DNA of 64,000 nt from Chryseobacterium ginsenosidimutans (GTDB taxonomy: Bacteria; Bacteroidota; Bacteroidia; Flavobacteriales; Weeksellaceae). A program made the position numbers and the translations under genes. The stretch is taken from NCBI RefSeq assembly GCF_030823405.1, contig NZ_JAUSXC010000001.1:3641001-3705000 (forward strand), in the 5' to 3' direction. Shown here one piece after another: positions 8,750 to 18,595 of the stretch. Numbering within the stretch: the stretch's first letter is position 1; each line of letters begins with the position of its first letter. Under the pieces are notes generated by a model. That model saw only the letters and a program-made list of their open reading frames with translations, did not search any database and was not told the DNA's origin.

Positions 8750-11700
8750 TTATTGTATTAAATCTTTAATTAATTGTAATCCTATCTTTACTTCATGTAT
8801 AATTTCATACTCCATAGAAGTATAATCCATGTTCTCATCAATATGGCTTTCCCAATAAGCCGTTTTTTCTGTAAGTTTTATCAAGCCGGCAGTTCCTGCA
8901 GTTCCTTTGAGCTTGTGGAGGATCTGTTTTAGATATTCGGTATTCTTTTCTTTTACCCCTATTTTTATATTTTCTTGCGCTTGGGTAAGTTCCTGTATCA
9001 CTAAATTCAAAAATATTTCTTTGAAATCTTCATCATCACCCATCTGCTCCTGTAATAGACTCATATCCAAATATGTTTCCGGATTGGCAGGGCTTTCAGC
9101 TAATTCCTGAAGACCATTACCTATGTACTTTTTCAACATTTCCAACAGGTCGGACTGTCTAAGAGGCTTTGGCAGGAAATCATTCATCCCTGAATCCAGG
9201 CATTTTTCTTTTTCACCCAATACATTTCCTGCAGTAACTCCGATAATAGGAACTGTGGAATATTCCGGCAGCATTCGGATCTGTTTCGTAGCTTCTATCC
9301 CGTCCATTACAGGCATTTGTACATCCATTAATAACAGATCAAAAAACTGATCTTTGCATCGTTCCAACGCCTGAAGTCCATCGGTTGCTTCTACTAATTG
9401 CGCGTCGGGAATCAATGATTTCATCATCCTGTTATTAAGAACCATATTCACAGGATTATCATCAACAAGTAAAACATGCGGAGAATCCATAAGTGCGAAA
9501 GTCTCTTCTTTCTGCATCGATTTTTGCACAACCTTTTCTTTTTCTGAACTTTTTATTGCCCGTCGTAACGTCTTGTACAATTCTTCAGATTTAATAGGTT
9601 TAAGTAGAAAATATGAGTTTTCTTCTTTCTTGAAGGAATTGATAACATCATGTTCTTCAGAGGAAGTGTGAAGGACAACAAGAGGTGAGACTTCATTTTG
9701 CTGATCAAATAACTGCTTTATTTTCTCAATTGTTTCAAGTCCTGAGATAATCGGCATATGATAATCTACCAAAATAACATCAAACCGTTCTCCGGCTAAT
9801 AATAACTGAAGAGCTTCCATTCCGTTAGCTGCAAGTACAGAATCTACATTTTTATACGCAAGCATATGCTGAAGAATAACCCTGTTTGCTTCATTATCGT
9901 CAACAATCAAAACCCTGTTGATTTTCAGTGTTTCATCTTCACTTTGGTCAGAAACTTCATCTTCATAAGGAATCTGAATATCAAAATAGAAAACAGATCC
10001 TTTCTGAAGTTCACTTTCCAGGGAAAGTTTACTTCCCATATACTTCAGAATATTATTTGAAATTGTGAGTCCGAGACCGGTTCCTCCATACTGTTTACTG
10101 ATGGAGCTGTTTTCCTGAGTGAAAGCATTAAAGATATGCTTCTGTTTTTCTACAGGAATGCCAATTCCCGTATCTCTTACTGAGAACCGTAATGTAATAT
10201 TTTTATCGTCTGTATTCAGTTTTTCCACTTTAAGTTCTATCTCCCCTTCTGATGTAAATTTTACAGCATTCCCGAGAAGATTGATGAGAATCTGCTTCAG
10301 TCGTGTCTCATCAAGCCAGATTGTTTTGGGTAATCCGGGTTCAATATTTAAAAGAAGCTCGATATTTTTTTTCTGAGACTGATAAAGGACCACATTGATT
10401 ACCTGGCTCACCATATCATAAACATTGGCTTTTTCCACCAAAAGCTCCATTTTTCCTGATTCAATTTTGGAAAAGTCAAGAATATCGTTGATAATATTCA
10501 GCAGGTTTTCGCCTGATTCATTAATGTAATTCAGATACTGTGTCTGTATTTCATTCAGTGGAGTCTGAAGCAAGAGGTCGGAAAATCCGATAACCCCATT
10601 CAGCGGAGTTCTTATTTCATGGCTCATATTGGCGAGAAATTCAGACTTGGTTTTATTGGCAATATCTGCCATTTCCTTTGCATTTTTAAGCTCTTCGTTG
10701 ATTTTTGCCGAATCTGTAATATTCTGTGCAGAAACAATAACCCCACCCATAACCTCATCTGACAGATACCATGGGCTTACTACTATATTATAATGCTGTA
10801 TTCCTTCTTTATGAGGAATTTCTAAAGCCATATCTCTATTGATGTACGCTTTACCTGCCAGCGCATCTCGGTATATTTTCTTTCTTTCATCCGGCACATT
10901 GGGTGAAATAGTAAACATGTTTTTTCCGATAAGATCTGTATCATGCATGTGGAACTCATTTCTCCAACTGCTGCTTACCGATAGATAATTGAGGTCTTTA
11001 TCAAACATCGCCACCGCAGTCGGAACATACGTTACAAATGATTGCAGCATGGCTTCTTTTGTAGCCAATTCGAGATAGATTTTTTTGAAGTTATCAATAT
11101 CCTGGATAATCCCAAAGATTCTTGTACAGACACCATCTTCAAATTCGGGTATTCCTTTTACCCTTACCCATATCATAACTCCGTCATTACGTATAAGCTG
11201 TAATTCTGCATCGTAGGGTATGCCTTCTTCTACAGCTCTATTAAATAATATTTCAAGTTTTGTCCTGCTTTCCTGATTATAAAAACCTAATGCATTTTCA
11301 AAATCAGGCTGAAATGCATTGTCTATTTTATGTATTTCTTTAGTAGATTGCGACCAGAAAACAGTATTGGTTTTAAGGTTAACTTCCCAACCTCCTACCT
11401 GTGCCACAGCGCTCGTCTGTTCCAACATTTTTTTAGTGTACAACAAATCTTTTTCAAGTGTCATTCTTTCAGTAACATTCAGAGCTGTACTTACTACATA
11501 TGGCATCCCTTCTTTGTCTGTTTCTACCAGATTATGATACATCCAGACCATTTCCTCTCCTTCCTTCGATTTTAGGATCATGGTTCCGAGATCTTCCTTG
11601 CTGCTGTTTATCCTTTCAATATACTGCTCAAGTAAAGGCCAGTTTTTCTTAGGAACAAGGTCTTTTAAATTCAACTCTTTAACTTCTTCTGCCGAGTAAT

Positions 11701-12664
11701 GAAGTGTTTTTCTTCCTTTTTCATTAACTGCGATGATATTTCCTTCCATATCATGCATGCTCATTAATCCTATTGCATTTTCAAAAAAGCTTCTAAAGCG
11801 ACGCTCTGAGCTTTCAAGCATTTGTTTTTCTTCGATCTGCTGGGTGATATTTATACCGAAACAGAAAATCTCAGAATGATTTTGATTCTGTTTTAAATAC
11901 CACTCTACAATAATCGTTGAAGTATCGCTGATTTTGGTGGAGGTAGAAAATGTAACTTCCTCCTGAATATCGGGTAGCTTTTTTATAAGTAATTGCAATT
12001 CGTCATTGTCTTCGCCTAAAACGCTTAAAAAGCTTTGATTAAAAGTCTCTGTTTTATTAAAACTGAACACCTTTTCAAAGGCAGGATTAACATCCTTAAG
12101 CATAAAATTACTATCCAGAACACAAATTAGATTATTAGAAATATTGAAAGTCTGCTGAAAATATTCAGCTTCAATGTTCTTCCGTTTCCCTATGAGTAGA
12201 TTTGTAACAGCAGTTCCTATTTTTTGAAGAGCGTTTATTTGATTTTCTGTTAATGTTTTAGGTTTATAGTCAATAACGCATAGAGTACCTAATGCAAACC
12301 CTTCATCATCTATAAGAGGAATTCCTGCATAAAAGCGGATTCCTCCTGCTAATATTAGCGGATTTTCAGATGATCTTTCATCTACCAAAGTATCATTGAT
12401 TATTACAATCTCGCCACTCGCAATTGAATACTGGCATAAAGTACTTTTCCTGTCTACAGAATCAAAGGCAAGCCCTATACAACTTTGGATTACCTGTGTC
12501 TCACTTTCCATCATAGCAATGAGAGAAGCCGGACAGTCCGCAATCAGGCATGCTGTTTCTGCAAAAATATCTAACTGTGGGTCTTTCTTCAACTGTAAAA
12601 GGTCAAAAAACTTCAGCTTATTAATTCGTCCTTCTTCATTAGCAGGAACAGGGTATTTATCCAT
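8750..12664 (-). CDS. Hybrid histidine kinase, GAF-PAS(x4)-HisKA-HATPase-REC-REC-HPt
   Basis: A 1304-aa soluble phosphorelay protein. By eye: GAF about 20-160, PAS-type domains about 165-275, 285-400, 410-530 and 535-650, HisKA with H682 in MSHEIRTP, HATPase with the N box (NLLGNAVKF, about 795), DTGIGIP (about 831) and GGTGLGL (about 860), a first receiver with D967 (ILVDYHMP), a second with D1114 (LLMDVQMP), and an HPt domain with H1250 in ILHKLKGTAG. No membrane helix, so the signal is sensed in the cytoplasm; no heme or flavin site can be assigned by eye. It heads the operon ending with the glycan synthase, so it probably controls that synthase after translation through the stand-alone receiver, because no DNA-binding regulator is present. 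Confidence 0.92.
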   Translation of the reverse strand: MDKYPVPANEEGRINKLKFFDLLQLKKDPQLDIFAETACLIADCPASLIAMMESETQVIQSCIGLAFDSVDRKSTLCQYSIASGEIVIINDTLVDERSSENPLILAGGIRFYAGIPLIDDEGFALGTLCVIDYKPKTLTENQINALQKIGTAVTNLLIGKRKNIEAEYFQQTFNISNNLICVLDSNFMLKDVNPAFEKVFSFNKTETFNQSFLSVLGEDNDELQLLIKKLPDIQEEVTFSTSTKISDTSTIIVEWYLKQNQNHSEIFCFGINITQQIEEKQMLESSERRFRSFFENAIGLMSMHDMEGNIIAVNEKGRKTLHYSAEEVKELNLKDLVPKKNWPLLEQYIERINSSKEDLGTMILKSKEGEEMVWMYHNLVETDKEGMPYVVSTALNVTERMTLEKDLLYTKKMLEQTSAVAQVGGWEVNLKTNTVFWSQSTKEIHKIDNAFQPDFENALGFYNQESRTKLEILFNRAVEEGIPYDAELQLIRNDGVMIWVRVKGIPEFEDGVCTRIFGIIQDIDNFKKIYLELATKEAMLQSFVTYVPTAVAMFDKDLNYLSVSSSWRNEFHMHDTDLIGKNMFTISPNVPDERKKIYRDALAGKAYINRDMALEIPHKEGIQHYNIVVSPWYLSDEVMGGVIVSAQNITDSAKINEELKNAKEMADIANKTKSEFLANMSHEIRTPLNGVIGFSDLLLQTPLNEIQTQYLNYINESGENLLNIINDILDFSKIESGKMELLVEKANVYDMVSQVINVVLYQSQKKNIELLLNIEPGLPKTIWLDETRLKQILINLLGNAVKFTSEGEIELKVEKLNTDDKNITLRFSVRDTGIGIPVEKQKHIFNAFTQENSSISKQYGGTGLGLTISNNILKYMGSKLSLESELQKGSVFYFDIQIPYEDEVSDQSEDETLKINRVLIVDDNEANRVILQHMLAYKNVDSVLAANGMEALQLLLAGERFDVILVDYHMPIISGLETIEKIKQLFDQQNEVSPLVVLHTSSEEHDVINSFKKEENSYFLLKPIKSEELYKTLRRAIKSSEKEKVVQKSMQKEETFALMDSPHVLLVDDNPVNMVLNNRMMKSLIPDAQLVEATDGLQALERCKDQFFDLLLMDVQMPVMDGIEATKQIRMLPEYSTVPIIGVTAGNVLGEKEKCLDSGMNDFLPKPLRQSDLLEMLKKYIGNGLQELAESPANPETYLDMSLLQEQMGDDEDFKEIFLNLVIQELTQAQENIKIGVKEKNTEYLKQILHKLKGTAGTAGLIKLTEKTAYWESHIDENMDYTSMEYEIIHEVKIGLQLIKDLIQ

Positions 12665-13095
12665 ATAGTAGCGTATTGTTTTTTTAAAATGATATTTAAG
12701 ACTAAAGATTTAATTATTGTAACTAATAATGTTATTATTTAATCATAATCCAAATTACAAATTATTTTGCACTTAACCGTTATAAATTAGGATTCATGAA
12801 ATAATGTGGTACCTCCCTATTGATGGATGCTGAAAATTTATCCATTCATGGTGATTAAAACAAGCATGACTTAAAATTAAGGGAAATAATAAAAGTACAT
12901 ATAAGCAATTCTTTAAGCTTTTTATTCAATATTACCAGTTTTAAAAGCTCTAAAACATTATATTAAAGCCGAATTATCATTATCATTTGTGAATAATTGA
13001 TCATGATTTATAAAACTAAATTTAATCTCAGTATTACTATATATCTATTTCTTATTTTTGCAAAGAATTAAACCATAATTCCTTATTCCAACAAA
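12665..13095. other. Divergent intergenic region with a rightward promoter
   Basis: About 430 bp between the leftward kinase operon and the rightward gene at 13096. No ORF. TATTTTTG at 13053-13060 is a -7 box for the rightward gene (predicted start near 13065). No clear leftward -7 box was found for the kinase operon. Confidence 0.5.
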
Positions 13096-13794
13096 ATGAA
13101 CAATACATTTTCCGGCAATAATCAGATTGGAGTCGTTTTCAATTTTTCAGAACTTGTAAATACCAATTTCCAGGACGCTAAGAATGCAATTTGTTGGCAC
13201 AGAGATCTGGTTGGAGATTATAAAGAAATTGTATCCAAACTTCAATTAAAAGAGAATATTACAGAAGTTCACGCTGAAGATCTTTTATCTCTTCAGTTAT
13301 CAGAACAAGGTAATATTGCAAGGGAAATTATTTTAAATGATCTACAATTATTAACCGATTTCGGAGCATCACCTTCCCTCAATTTACTCAAAAGTTACGA
13401 ACGAGATGAAGAATTCGACTTCATTTCAACAGATGTATATTCGTACCATGTCGATCATTCGCCTGTGGGCACAAGCACTTTTTTATGTACTTACTTTGGT
13501 GCTGCAAGTGATATCTTACCTAATGATCAGGCTACACAAAAAATAGTAATTCCTGAAATCCGGGAAAAGCTCAAAGAATTACACAACGGCCCGGAAGCCG
13601 TTTTTGAAACGTTTTTGAAGGATTATTATTTTGATCTCCATTATCAACCCAAGCCGAATGCCCAACCAATTAATTTAGGTTTAGGACATCTCTGGAGATT
13701 GGCAGTAGAACATCCTGGGCAACAGGTTTTACCCTGTATCCATAGAGCACCTGTCGAAAATGATGGTGAATACCGATTGCTTTTAATTTGTTAG
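13096..13794 (+). CDS. DUF1826-like protein
   Basis: A 232-aa cytosolic protein without signal peptide. The middle and end look like the DUF1826 family: a YSYHVDHSPVGTSTFLCTYFG segment is followed by a conserved C-terminal HRAPVENDGEYRLLLIC, comparable with the LCTYRG...LHRSPP...RLLLVLD pattern of that family. His, Cys and Asp residues in these motifs could bind a metal; in proteobacteria DUF1826 genes often sit with zinc-homeostasis genes, but no such gene is next to this one. Transcribed alone from TATTTTTG at 13053-13060. It ends 11 bp from the end of the convergent outer-membrane protein gene. Function unknown. Confidence 0.65.
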   Translation: MNNTFSGNNQIGVVFNFSELVNTNFQDAKNAICWHRDLVGDYKEIVSKLQLKENITEVHAEDLLSLQLSEQGNIAREIILNDLQLLTDFGASPSLNLLKSYERDEEFDFISTDVYSYHVDHSPVGTSTFLCTYFGAASDILPNDQATQKIVIPEIREKLKELHNGPEAVFETFLKDYYFDLHYQPKPNAQPINLGLGHLWRLAVEHPGQQVLPCIHRAPVENDGEYRLLLIC

Positions 13795-13805
13795 TAAATT
13801 AAGCA

Positions 13806-15605
13806 TCAATTTCCAAAATTCACAAAATGCGGAATGTCTGTTGCAAAACTGTTCATTGGCAAAACGTTATTTCGGTTGCTGTTAAAATCGAAAACTGAAT
13901 TGTTATCGAAAGGAACGCGTGGATAATAGGTGAAAGAAATTTGAATCCTATTGAAAACCAAATACGGATTATTAATCAAAACACCAATCCCTATTTTTGT
14001 ATTTGCATTGGTTTTCAACAGCTTATCATTAGGCATACCCAGCCAGCCAACTGCCGCAGTTAAATACGGACTGAAATGAAAGTTCTTCCAGGTTTTATTT
14101 ATGAAAAGCTGAAGCTGATATCTTAAAACTAATTTTTGAGTTCCTATATAATCTGCGTTGTAAACAGGAAATTCGTCTGCCGAGGACAGATTAATCCTGT
14201 CTTTATACGAATAATTATGCTGCGGATTTCCTAATGCTAAAGTTGGAGAAAAGAAATGTCTTGCTTTGGCAAATTTCCAATCCATAATATTGGTAAAATA
14301 AGTTCCGTCTAAGCGGAAAGACTCGCGGTTTTGGCTATTTTCATTAAAAAATCTTCCAAACTGAGCTTTTACATTGAAATAACCAATTTTTGTAAAACTA
14401 CCATAAGAGGCAGAAACCCCCGCATAAGGTATTATTTTACTGCTTCTTGATAAAAATCCACCAGTCAAATTCACCGAATTACCATAATCAACATCCTCCG
14501 GCAAATCATATTGAAAAATATTTTTCTGAACCGAAAATTTTCGCTGGATAAATCCTAAAGACATCAAAAAACTGCTGTAGGAGCTGAAATACTGGTATTG
14601 GTCGATTCCAGGGCTGTCTTTGTACTGATAATTCTGAAATCTCCCTATCAATGCGATATTACTGGATATTTTTTCACTGGGATCGGATGAAACAGGAATT
14701 TGATAACCACCCCATAAATCCTGACTGTACACTTTGATTTGAACTTCCGGAAAAGCAGTATCATTTTCTATTGGAAGCGAAACATGCCGCATAAAATATT
14801 CGAAAGTAAAACCACCTGCCCATTTAGTGAGTGGTGAGAAAAAATCTCTTCTTACATTAAAATTGATCCTTTCATTTTTAAAAAAGTCCCTTTCTCCCAA
14901 AACCTGAGCATTGATATAAGAACCAAAAAGATTATAAGCCGTATAACTTCCTAAAAAATAATCCTGCTTTTCTTTGGAATCGTTTCTATAAAGCACATCT
15001 AATTCGTGTCCCAATCCTAATACATTTTCTTCGGTAACTCCCAAACCAATTTTACTTCCGGAATAACTTACTCTCGGCTTTAGACTCCAGGAATCGAGAA
15101 CTTTTACGACAATATCGATAGAATCTTTGGTAGAAGTACTGTCGGCAATACTGATATTAACCCTGTTTATAAAAGGCATTGTTCTCAGCAAACGTTCGGA
15201 TTCGTAGAGTTTTTGCGCATTATATTCTTCACCTTCTTGGAAAAGCAAATAATTATTAACCGTAGAGATTCTTGTATTGGAATGCAGATGATTCGTAAAC
15301 CAATCGTACCATCTGGATCTTTCTTTTTTATCTTGGGAACCATATCCAAACGGGTCGATTGTTTCTATCTTTATATTTCTGATATATTTTCCATTATAAG
15401 TATCCTGCGAAAGTTTTTCAGTTCTTGTTTTTACAGAAACCGAATCTGCCTCCCTGCGAAATATGAAACGATGAATAAATTTGGTAACTTTTCTTTTATC
15501 CGAAAATTTTTCTATCTTATAATACAGAGAATCTTTTCTTTCCTGTGCATTTAAAAAGGAAAAAAAGCTTAAAAAGAAAATAAAAATTAAAATAGATCTG
15601 CTCAT
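13806..15605 (-). CDS. BamA/TamA-like POTRA and beta-barrel outer-membrane protein
   Basis: About 600 aa. Signal peptide (SILIFIFFLSFFSFLNAQ), a basic region, then POTRA-like modules (IRNIKIETIDPFGYG..., NNYLLFQEGEEYNAQKLYESERLLRTMPFINRV, a typical last-POTRA segment), then a long beta-barrel of alternating aromatic and polar residues. It most resembles short Omp85-superfamily proteins of Flavobacteriia and probably takes part in outer-membrane protein or lipid handling. ATG codons at 15611 and 15605 are both possible starts; I take the second, which gives the tighter signal peptide. The C-terminal residue is not the usual Phe (it ends PHFVNFGN). Confidence 0.75.
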   Translation of the reverse strand: MSRSILIFIFFLSFFSFLNAQERKDSLYYKIEKFSDKRKVTKFIHRFIFRREADSVSVKTRTEKLSQDTYNGKYIRNIKIETIDPFGYGSQDKKERSRWYDWFTNHLHSNTRISTVNNYLLFQEGEEYNAQKLYESERLLRTMPFINRVNISIADSTSTKDSIDIVVKVLDSWSLKPRVSYSGSKIGLGVTEENVLGLGHELDVLYRNDSKEKQDYFLGSYTAYNLFGSYINAQVLGERDFFKNERINFNVRRDFFSPLTKWAGGFTFEYFMRHVSLPIENDTAFPEVQIKVYSQDLWGGYQIPVSSDPSEKISSNIALIGRFQNYQYKDSPGIDQYQYFSSYSSFLMSLGFIQRKFSVQKNIFQYDLPEDVDYGNSVNLTGGFLSRSSKIIPYAGVSASYGSFTKIGYFNVKAQFGRFFNENSQNRESFRLDGTYFTNIMDWKFAKARHFFSPTLALGNPQHNYSYKDRINLSSADEFPVYNADYIGTQKLVLRYQLQLFINKTWKNFHFSPYLTAAVGWLGMPNDKLLKTNANTKIGIGVLINNPYLVFNRIQISFTYYPRVPFDNNSVFDFNSNRNNVLPMNSFATDIPHFVNFGN

Positions 15606-15614
15606 CAACATCAA

Positions 15615-15970
15615 AAAAATTCAATAAAGTCTACTATCAATTTACAAGCCAATAAAGAATAAAATAAGGCAATATGCAGAAACCTTTCCATGTAAAATCA
15701 AAAAAGTCGTTTTTATTTTAATTTTCTCTTAAAAATATGCTGTAATGCAAAGATCATTAATTAAAACATCTTTAAGACCCAATCATCTGTAAACCTTTAG
15801 CTATTCAGATTTTTCAAATATAATAGAATTGCTTTAAGAGACTTTTCTTAAACTGGTTTAAGGAAAAAAGTATTTTCATTTTTTAATTTTGTTTAACAAT
15901 AAATGAATAATCCTTGAAAATGATCTGTAAAGTAAACAAGGGTAAATATTAATCATCTAAAACTATTCTA
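15615..15970. other. Intergenic region with palindrome CTTAAAC-TG-GTTTAAG
   Basis: About 350 bp without a gene between divergent genes. It contains a perfect 7+7 bp inverted repeat with 2-bp spacer (15847-15862), 108 bp upstream of the HD-domain gene at 15971. This could be an operator. No TAnnTTTG box at a sensible distance was seen. Confidence 0.45.
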
Positions 15971-16618
15971 ATGGCAATTAATGGTAAAATAATAGGCGGT
16001 ATAAAAATACCCGATAGTGCAATGGCGGTTCATTCAACAGAATTATTACGGGAGCATGGCAGTGAACTTTTGTATAACCACAGTTTACGCGTTTTTCTTT
16101 TTGCAGTTCTAAACGGACAACAAAATAAGCTTAAATATGACGCGGAACTTTTATACATAAGCAGTATGTTTCATGATCTTGGGCTTACATCACAATATCG
16201 CAGTGAAGACAAGAGATTCGAAATAGACGGTGCAAATGCAGCCCGCGACTTTCTGAGAAGTTATAATGTCTCTCCACAGTCATTACAATTGGTTTGGGAT
16301 ACAATTGCCCTACACACCTCACCCGGAATTGCAGAATATAAAGAACCTGAGGTGGCTTTATTGAATTATGGAGCGGCTCTGGATGTTATCGGAAAGGGAT
16401 ATGATCAGCTATCAAATAATATTCGTGAAGAAATTATTAAAGAATTTCCGCGAAACCAGCTAAAGAAAAACATAATAACAACTTTTTTTGATGGTTTTAA
16501 ACATAAACCACATACTACCTATGGAAATATCAATTCAGATATTTGTGCATGTATGATCCCTAACTATCAGCAACCGGATTATTGCAACTTAATTTTGAAC
16601 TCACCCTGGTCGGAATAA
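15971..16618 (+). CDS. HD-domain metal-dependent hydrolase
   Basis: A 215-aa soluble protein with HD-superfamily residues: H in HSLRVFLFAV, the HD pair in SSMFHDLGL, then an H in WDTIALHTSP and an Asp in AALDVIGKG. This set (H...HD...H...D) fits the branch that includes cyanamide-hydratase-like proteins. The substrate cannot be given from sequence. Single gene, converging with the frameshifted antiporter. Confidence 0.8.
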   Translation: MAINGKIIGGIKIPDSAMAVHSTELLREHGSELLYNHSLRVFLFAVLNGQQNKLKYDAELLYISSMFHDLGLTSQYRSEDKRFEIDGANAARDFLRSYNVSPQSLQLVWDTIALHTSPGIAEYKEPEVALLNYGAALDVIGKGYDQLSNNIREEIIKEFPRNQLKKNIITTFFDGFKHKPHTTYGNINSDICACMIPNYQQPDYCNLILNSPWSE

Positions 16619-16674
16619 GTTTAGGCTCATTAAAATAATTCTGACATATCTGTTTTGGGTGTAAATAAATGAAT

Positions 16675-17852
16675 TCAGAATTTTTTTTTCAGTGGTAATA
16701 TTTTAGGTTCCTTCAAGATTTTTTTAAGCACAGCAATCCATATTGTAGAAAATAAAAGGGTAAGGCAGGTAATTCCCAGACCTGCTTTGTAAAGTTCATA
16801 CTGAATAATATGTGCTTTATAGGCAATCGTAAGTGCCAGAATCCCAAATTCTCCCGTCTGAGATAATAAGGCTCCGCCATACCAACTGTTTTTCCAATCG
16901 AACCGTAAAGAACGGAAAACGATTGCTGATATAAAACTGTTGCTTAATAGAACGAAAAATGTACCTATCAGTATTATTTTAGGATGGTTCAAGAAATAAG
17001 CTATATCTAGCCGCAAACCAATGGATACGAAAAAAAGTGCAACAAAAAACACCTTGAAAGAAGCAAGAGTATGTTCAAACCAATTGAATATCCTAAGTCT
17101 TCCTACGAGAACACCTGCTATAAAGCTTCCTAAAGCACTGCTTAAGCCAACAATATCTGCTAATAACCCAAATCCCATACAAATAAGAAGACCCATAAAA
17201 AGCTGCAGATCATGGTCATGCTCTACCCTTCTAAAGAATCCGGGAAGTTTTATTTCCTGTGGGTTTCTTATTCTTTTAAAAAGGAAAAGATCGCAATACA
17301 CATTGCTACGGGCAATATAAAATTCAATACTGTAAATTGCTCTCCGCTCCATACTTTCAGCAGAGTCAGAACAGGTGCTAAGAGGATATCCTGAAGTAGT
17401 AATATATTGAATATGGTGCTGCCAAATGCAGTATTCAGGATATTATATTTCTTTAAAAACTCGGTAACTACCGCTGTGCTGTTGAAAAAGAAAAGTACGG
17501 CAATTAAGGTTATACTTTTAGGATCCAGATTAAGAAAATACCCTATCAGTAAAGCAAAACCAAAACCCAGAAACACTTTCATACCTTGCGCAATCAAAGG
17601 TTTTATGATGAGATGGCGTTTATTAGGAATGTTGATTTCCAATCCTAAAAAAAACATTAATAAAAGTATTCCTAGTTCACCGATGACCTCTATTTCTTCA
17701 ACATTGGAAAAAACTCCGGTCATGTGAGGACCCAATAAAACTCCGGCAATAATATATGCAATTAAATAAGGCTGGTTAAACTTTTTCAGTATAAAACCCA
17801 GAATTAACAAAGTAAGAGATAATATGCAGATTGACGATAATAACTCATTCAT
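16675..17852 (-). pseudogene. CPA2-family cation/proton antiporter, interrupted by a -1 frame change
   Basis: Two overlapping reading frames together encode one membrane antiporter of about 392 aa. The N-terminal part (17852 to 17268) runs MNELLSSICIL... to IFSFLKE-stop. The C-terminal part continues in the other frame as KRIRNPQEIKLPGFF...ILPLKKKF. The multiple helices, GELGILLLMFFLGLE motif, and SQTGEFGILAL segment are typical of KefB/NhaS-like CPA2 carriers. The frame changes at TTTTTAAAAG near 17275. One additional A in the run would restore a single frame, so a one-base deletion or a sequencing error is the simplest reason. The same bases contain the heptamer T TTA AAA in the zero-frame phase of a -1 slippery site, so programmed frameshifting is an alternative. 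No C-terminal TrkA-N domain. Confidence 0.8.
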
Positions 17853-17883
17853 ATCCTATAACTACAATTATGTGATAAAAATA

Positions 17884-17912
17884 AAAGGTTTCCCGGATAC
17901 CGGGAAACCTTT
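17884..17912 (-). terminator. Intrinsic terminator of the hsp20 gene
   Basis: Perfect 13-bp stem (AAAGGTTTCCCGG / CCGGGAAACCTTT) with an ATA loop just past the stop codon of the leftward small heat-shock protein gene, followed on the minus strand by T-rich sequence. Confidence 0.8.
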
Positions 17913-17917
17913 AAAAA

Positions 17918-18376
17918 TTATTGAATCTCAATTAATCTCGGCGCCTGTGTCTTTGCACCTTCTTTTTTTGGAATTGTAAGCTTTAATACCCCGTTCTCGT
18001 ATTTAGCTTCAATATTTTCATCATCTACGACATCTTTTGCAAGTTCGAAGCTGCGTTGAAAAGATTGATAGCTGAATTCTTTTCGGGTAAATTTCCCATT
18101 ATTTTCTTCATCCCTGTCTTCCTTGGAAGATGAAATAGTAAGCATATTGCCGTCCAGGGTGATTTTAAAATCCTCTTTCTGCATTCCCGGTGCAGCAACT
18201 TCTACTTCAAAAGCTTCCTCATGTTCTTTGATATTCACAGACGGAAGCGTCGTTTGTGAAGAAGAAAAATTATTATTGCCCCAATTAAAAAGTTCGCGGT
18301 TGAAAAAATCGTCGAACAGTAAACGTGAACTGGCAGGGAGCAAACTGCCATTGTTTCTTTTTACGATTGTTGTCAT
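17918..18376 (-). CDS. Small heat-shock protein Hsp20/alpha-crystallin family
   Basis: A 152-aa chaperone that holds unfolded proteins. Residues about 45-150 form the alpha-crystallin domain: PSVNIKEHEEAFEVEVAAPGMQKEDFKI opens it and the family motif occurs near the end as YENGVLKLTIPKKE (A/G-x-L pattern: GVLKLTIPK). The ATG at 18376 is chosen over an upstream TTG because it gives the typical MTTIVKRN start. Own terminator at 17884-17912. It lies next to a small alarmone hydrolase and an antiporter, in line with a general stress island. Confidence 0.93.
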   Translation of the reverse strand: MTTIVKRNNGSLLPASSRLLFDDFFNRELFNWGNNNFSSSQTTLPSVNIKEHEEAFEVEVAAPGMQKEDFKITLDGNMLTISSSKEDRDEENNGKFTRKEFSYQSFQRSFELAKDVVDDENIEAKYENGVLKLTIPKKEGAKTQAPRLIEIQ

Positions 18377-18595
18377 AACAAACAAATTTTAAAGGTTAAA
18401 CAATATTTTAATGATCTCGTTTTAAAAAAAACAAAAAATATACCACCCTGTTCATGTGAAAAATTGTCATTATCTAAAAAGTAGTTTAAACAAATTGTCA
18501 TAAAATATCATTGTTTTTTGAGGAAAAAATGTCAGACTATTTTGCATTTTACAAGCCTTGTTTTTATACTTCTTAAAAAATTTACACGAGGGTTT

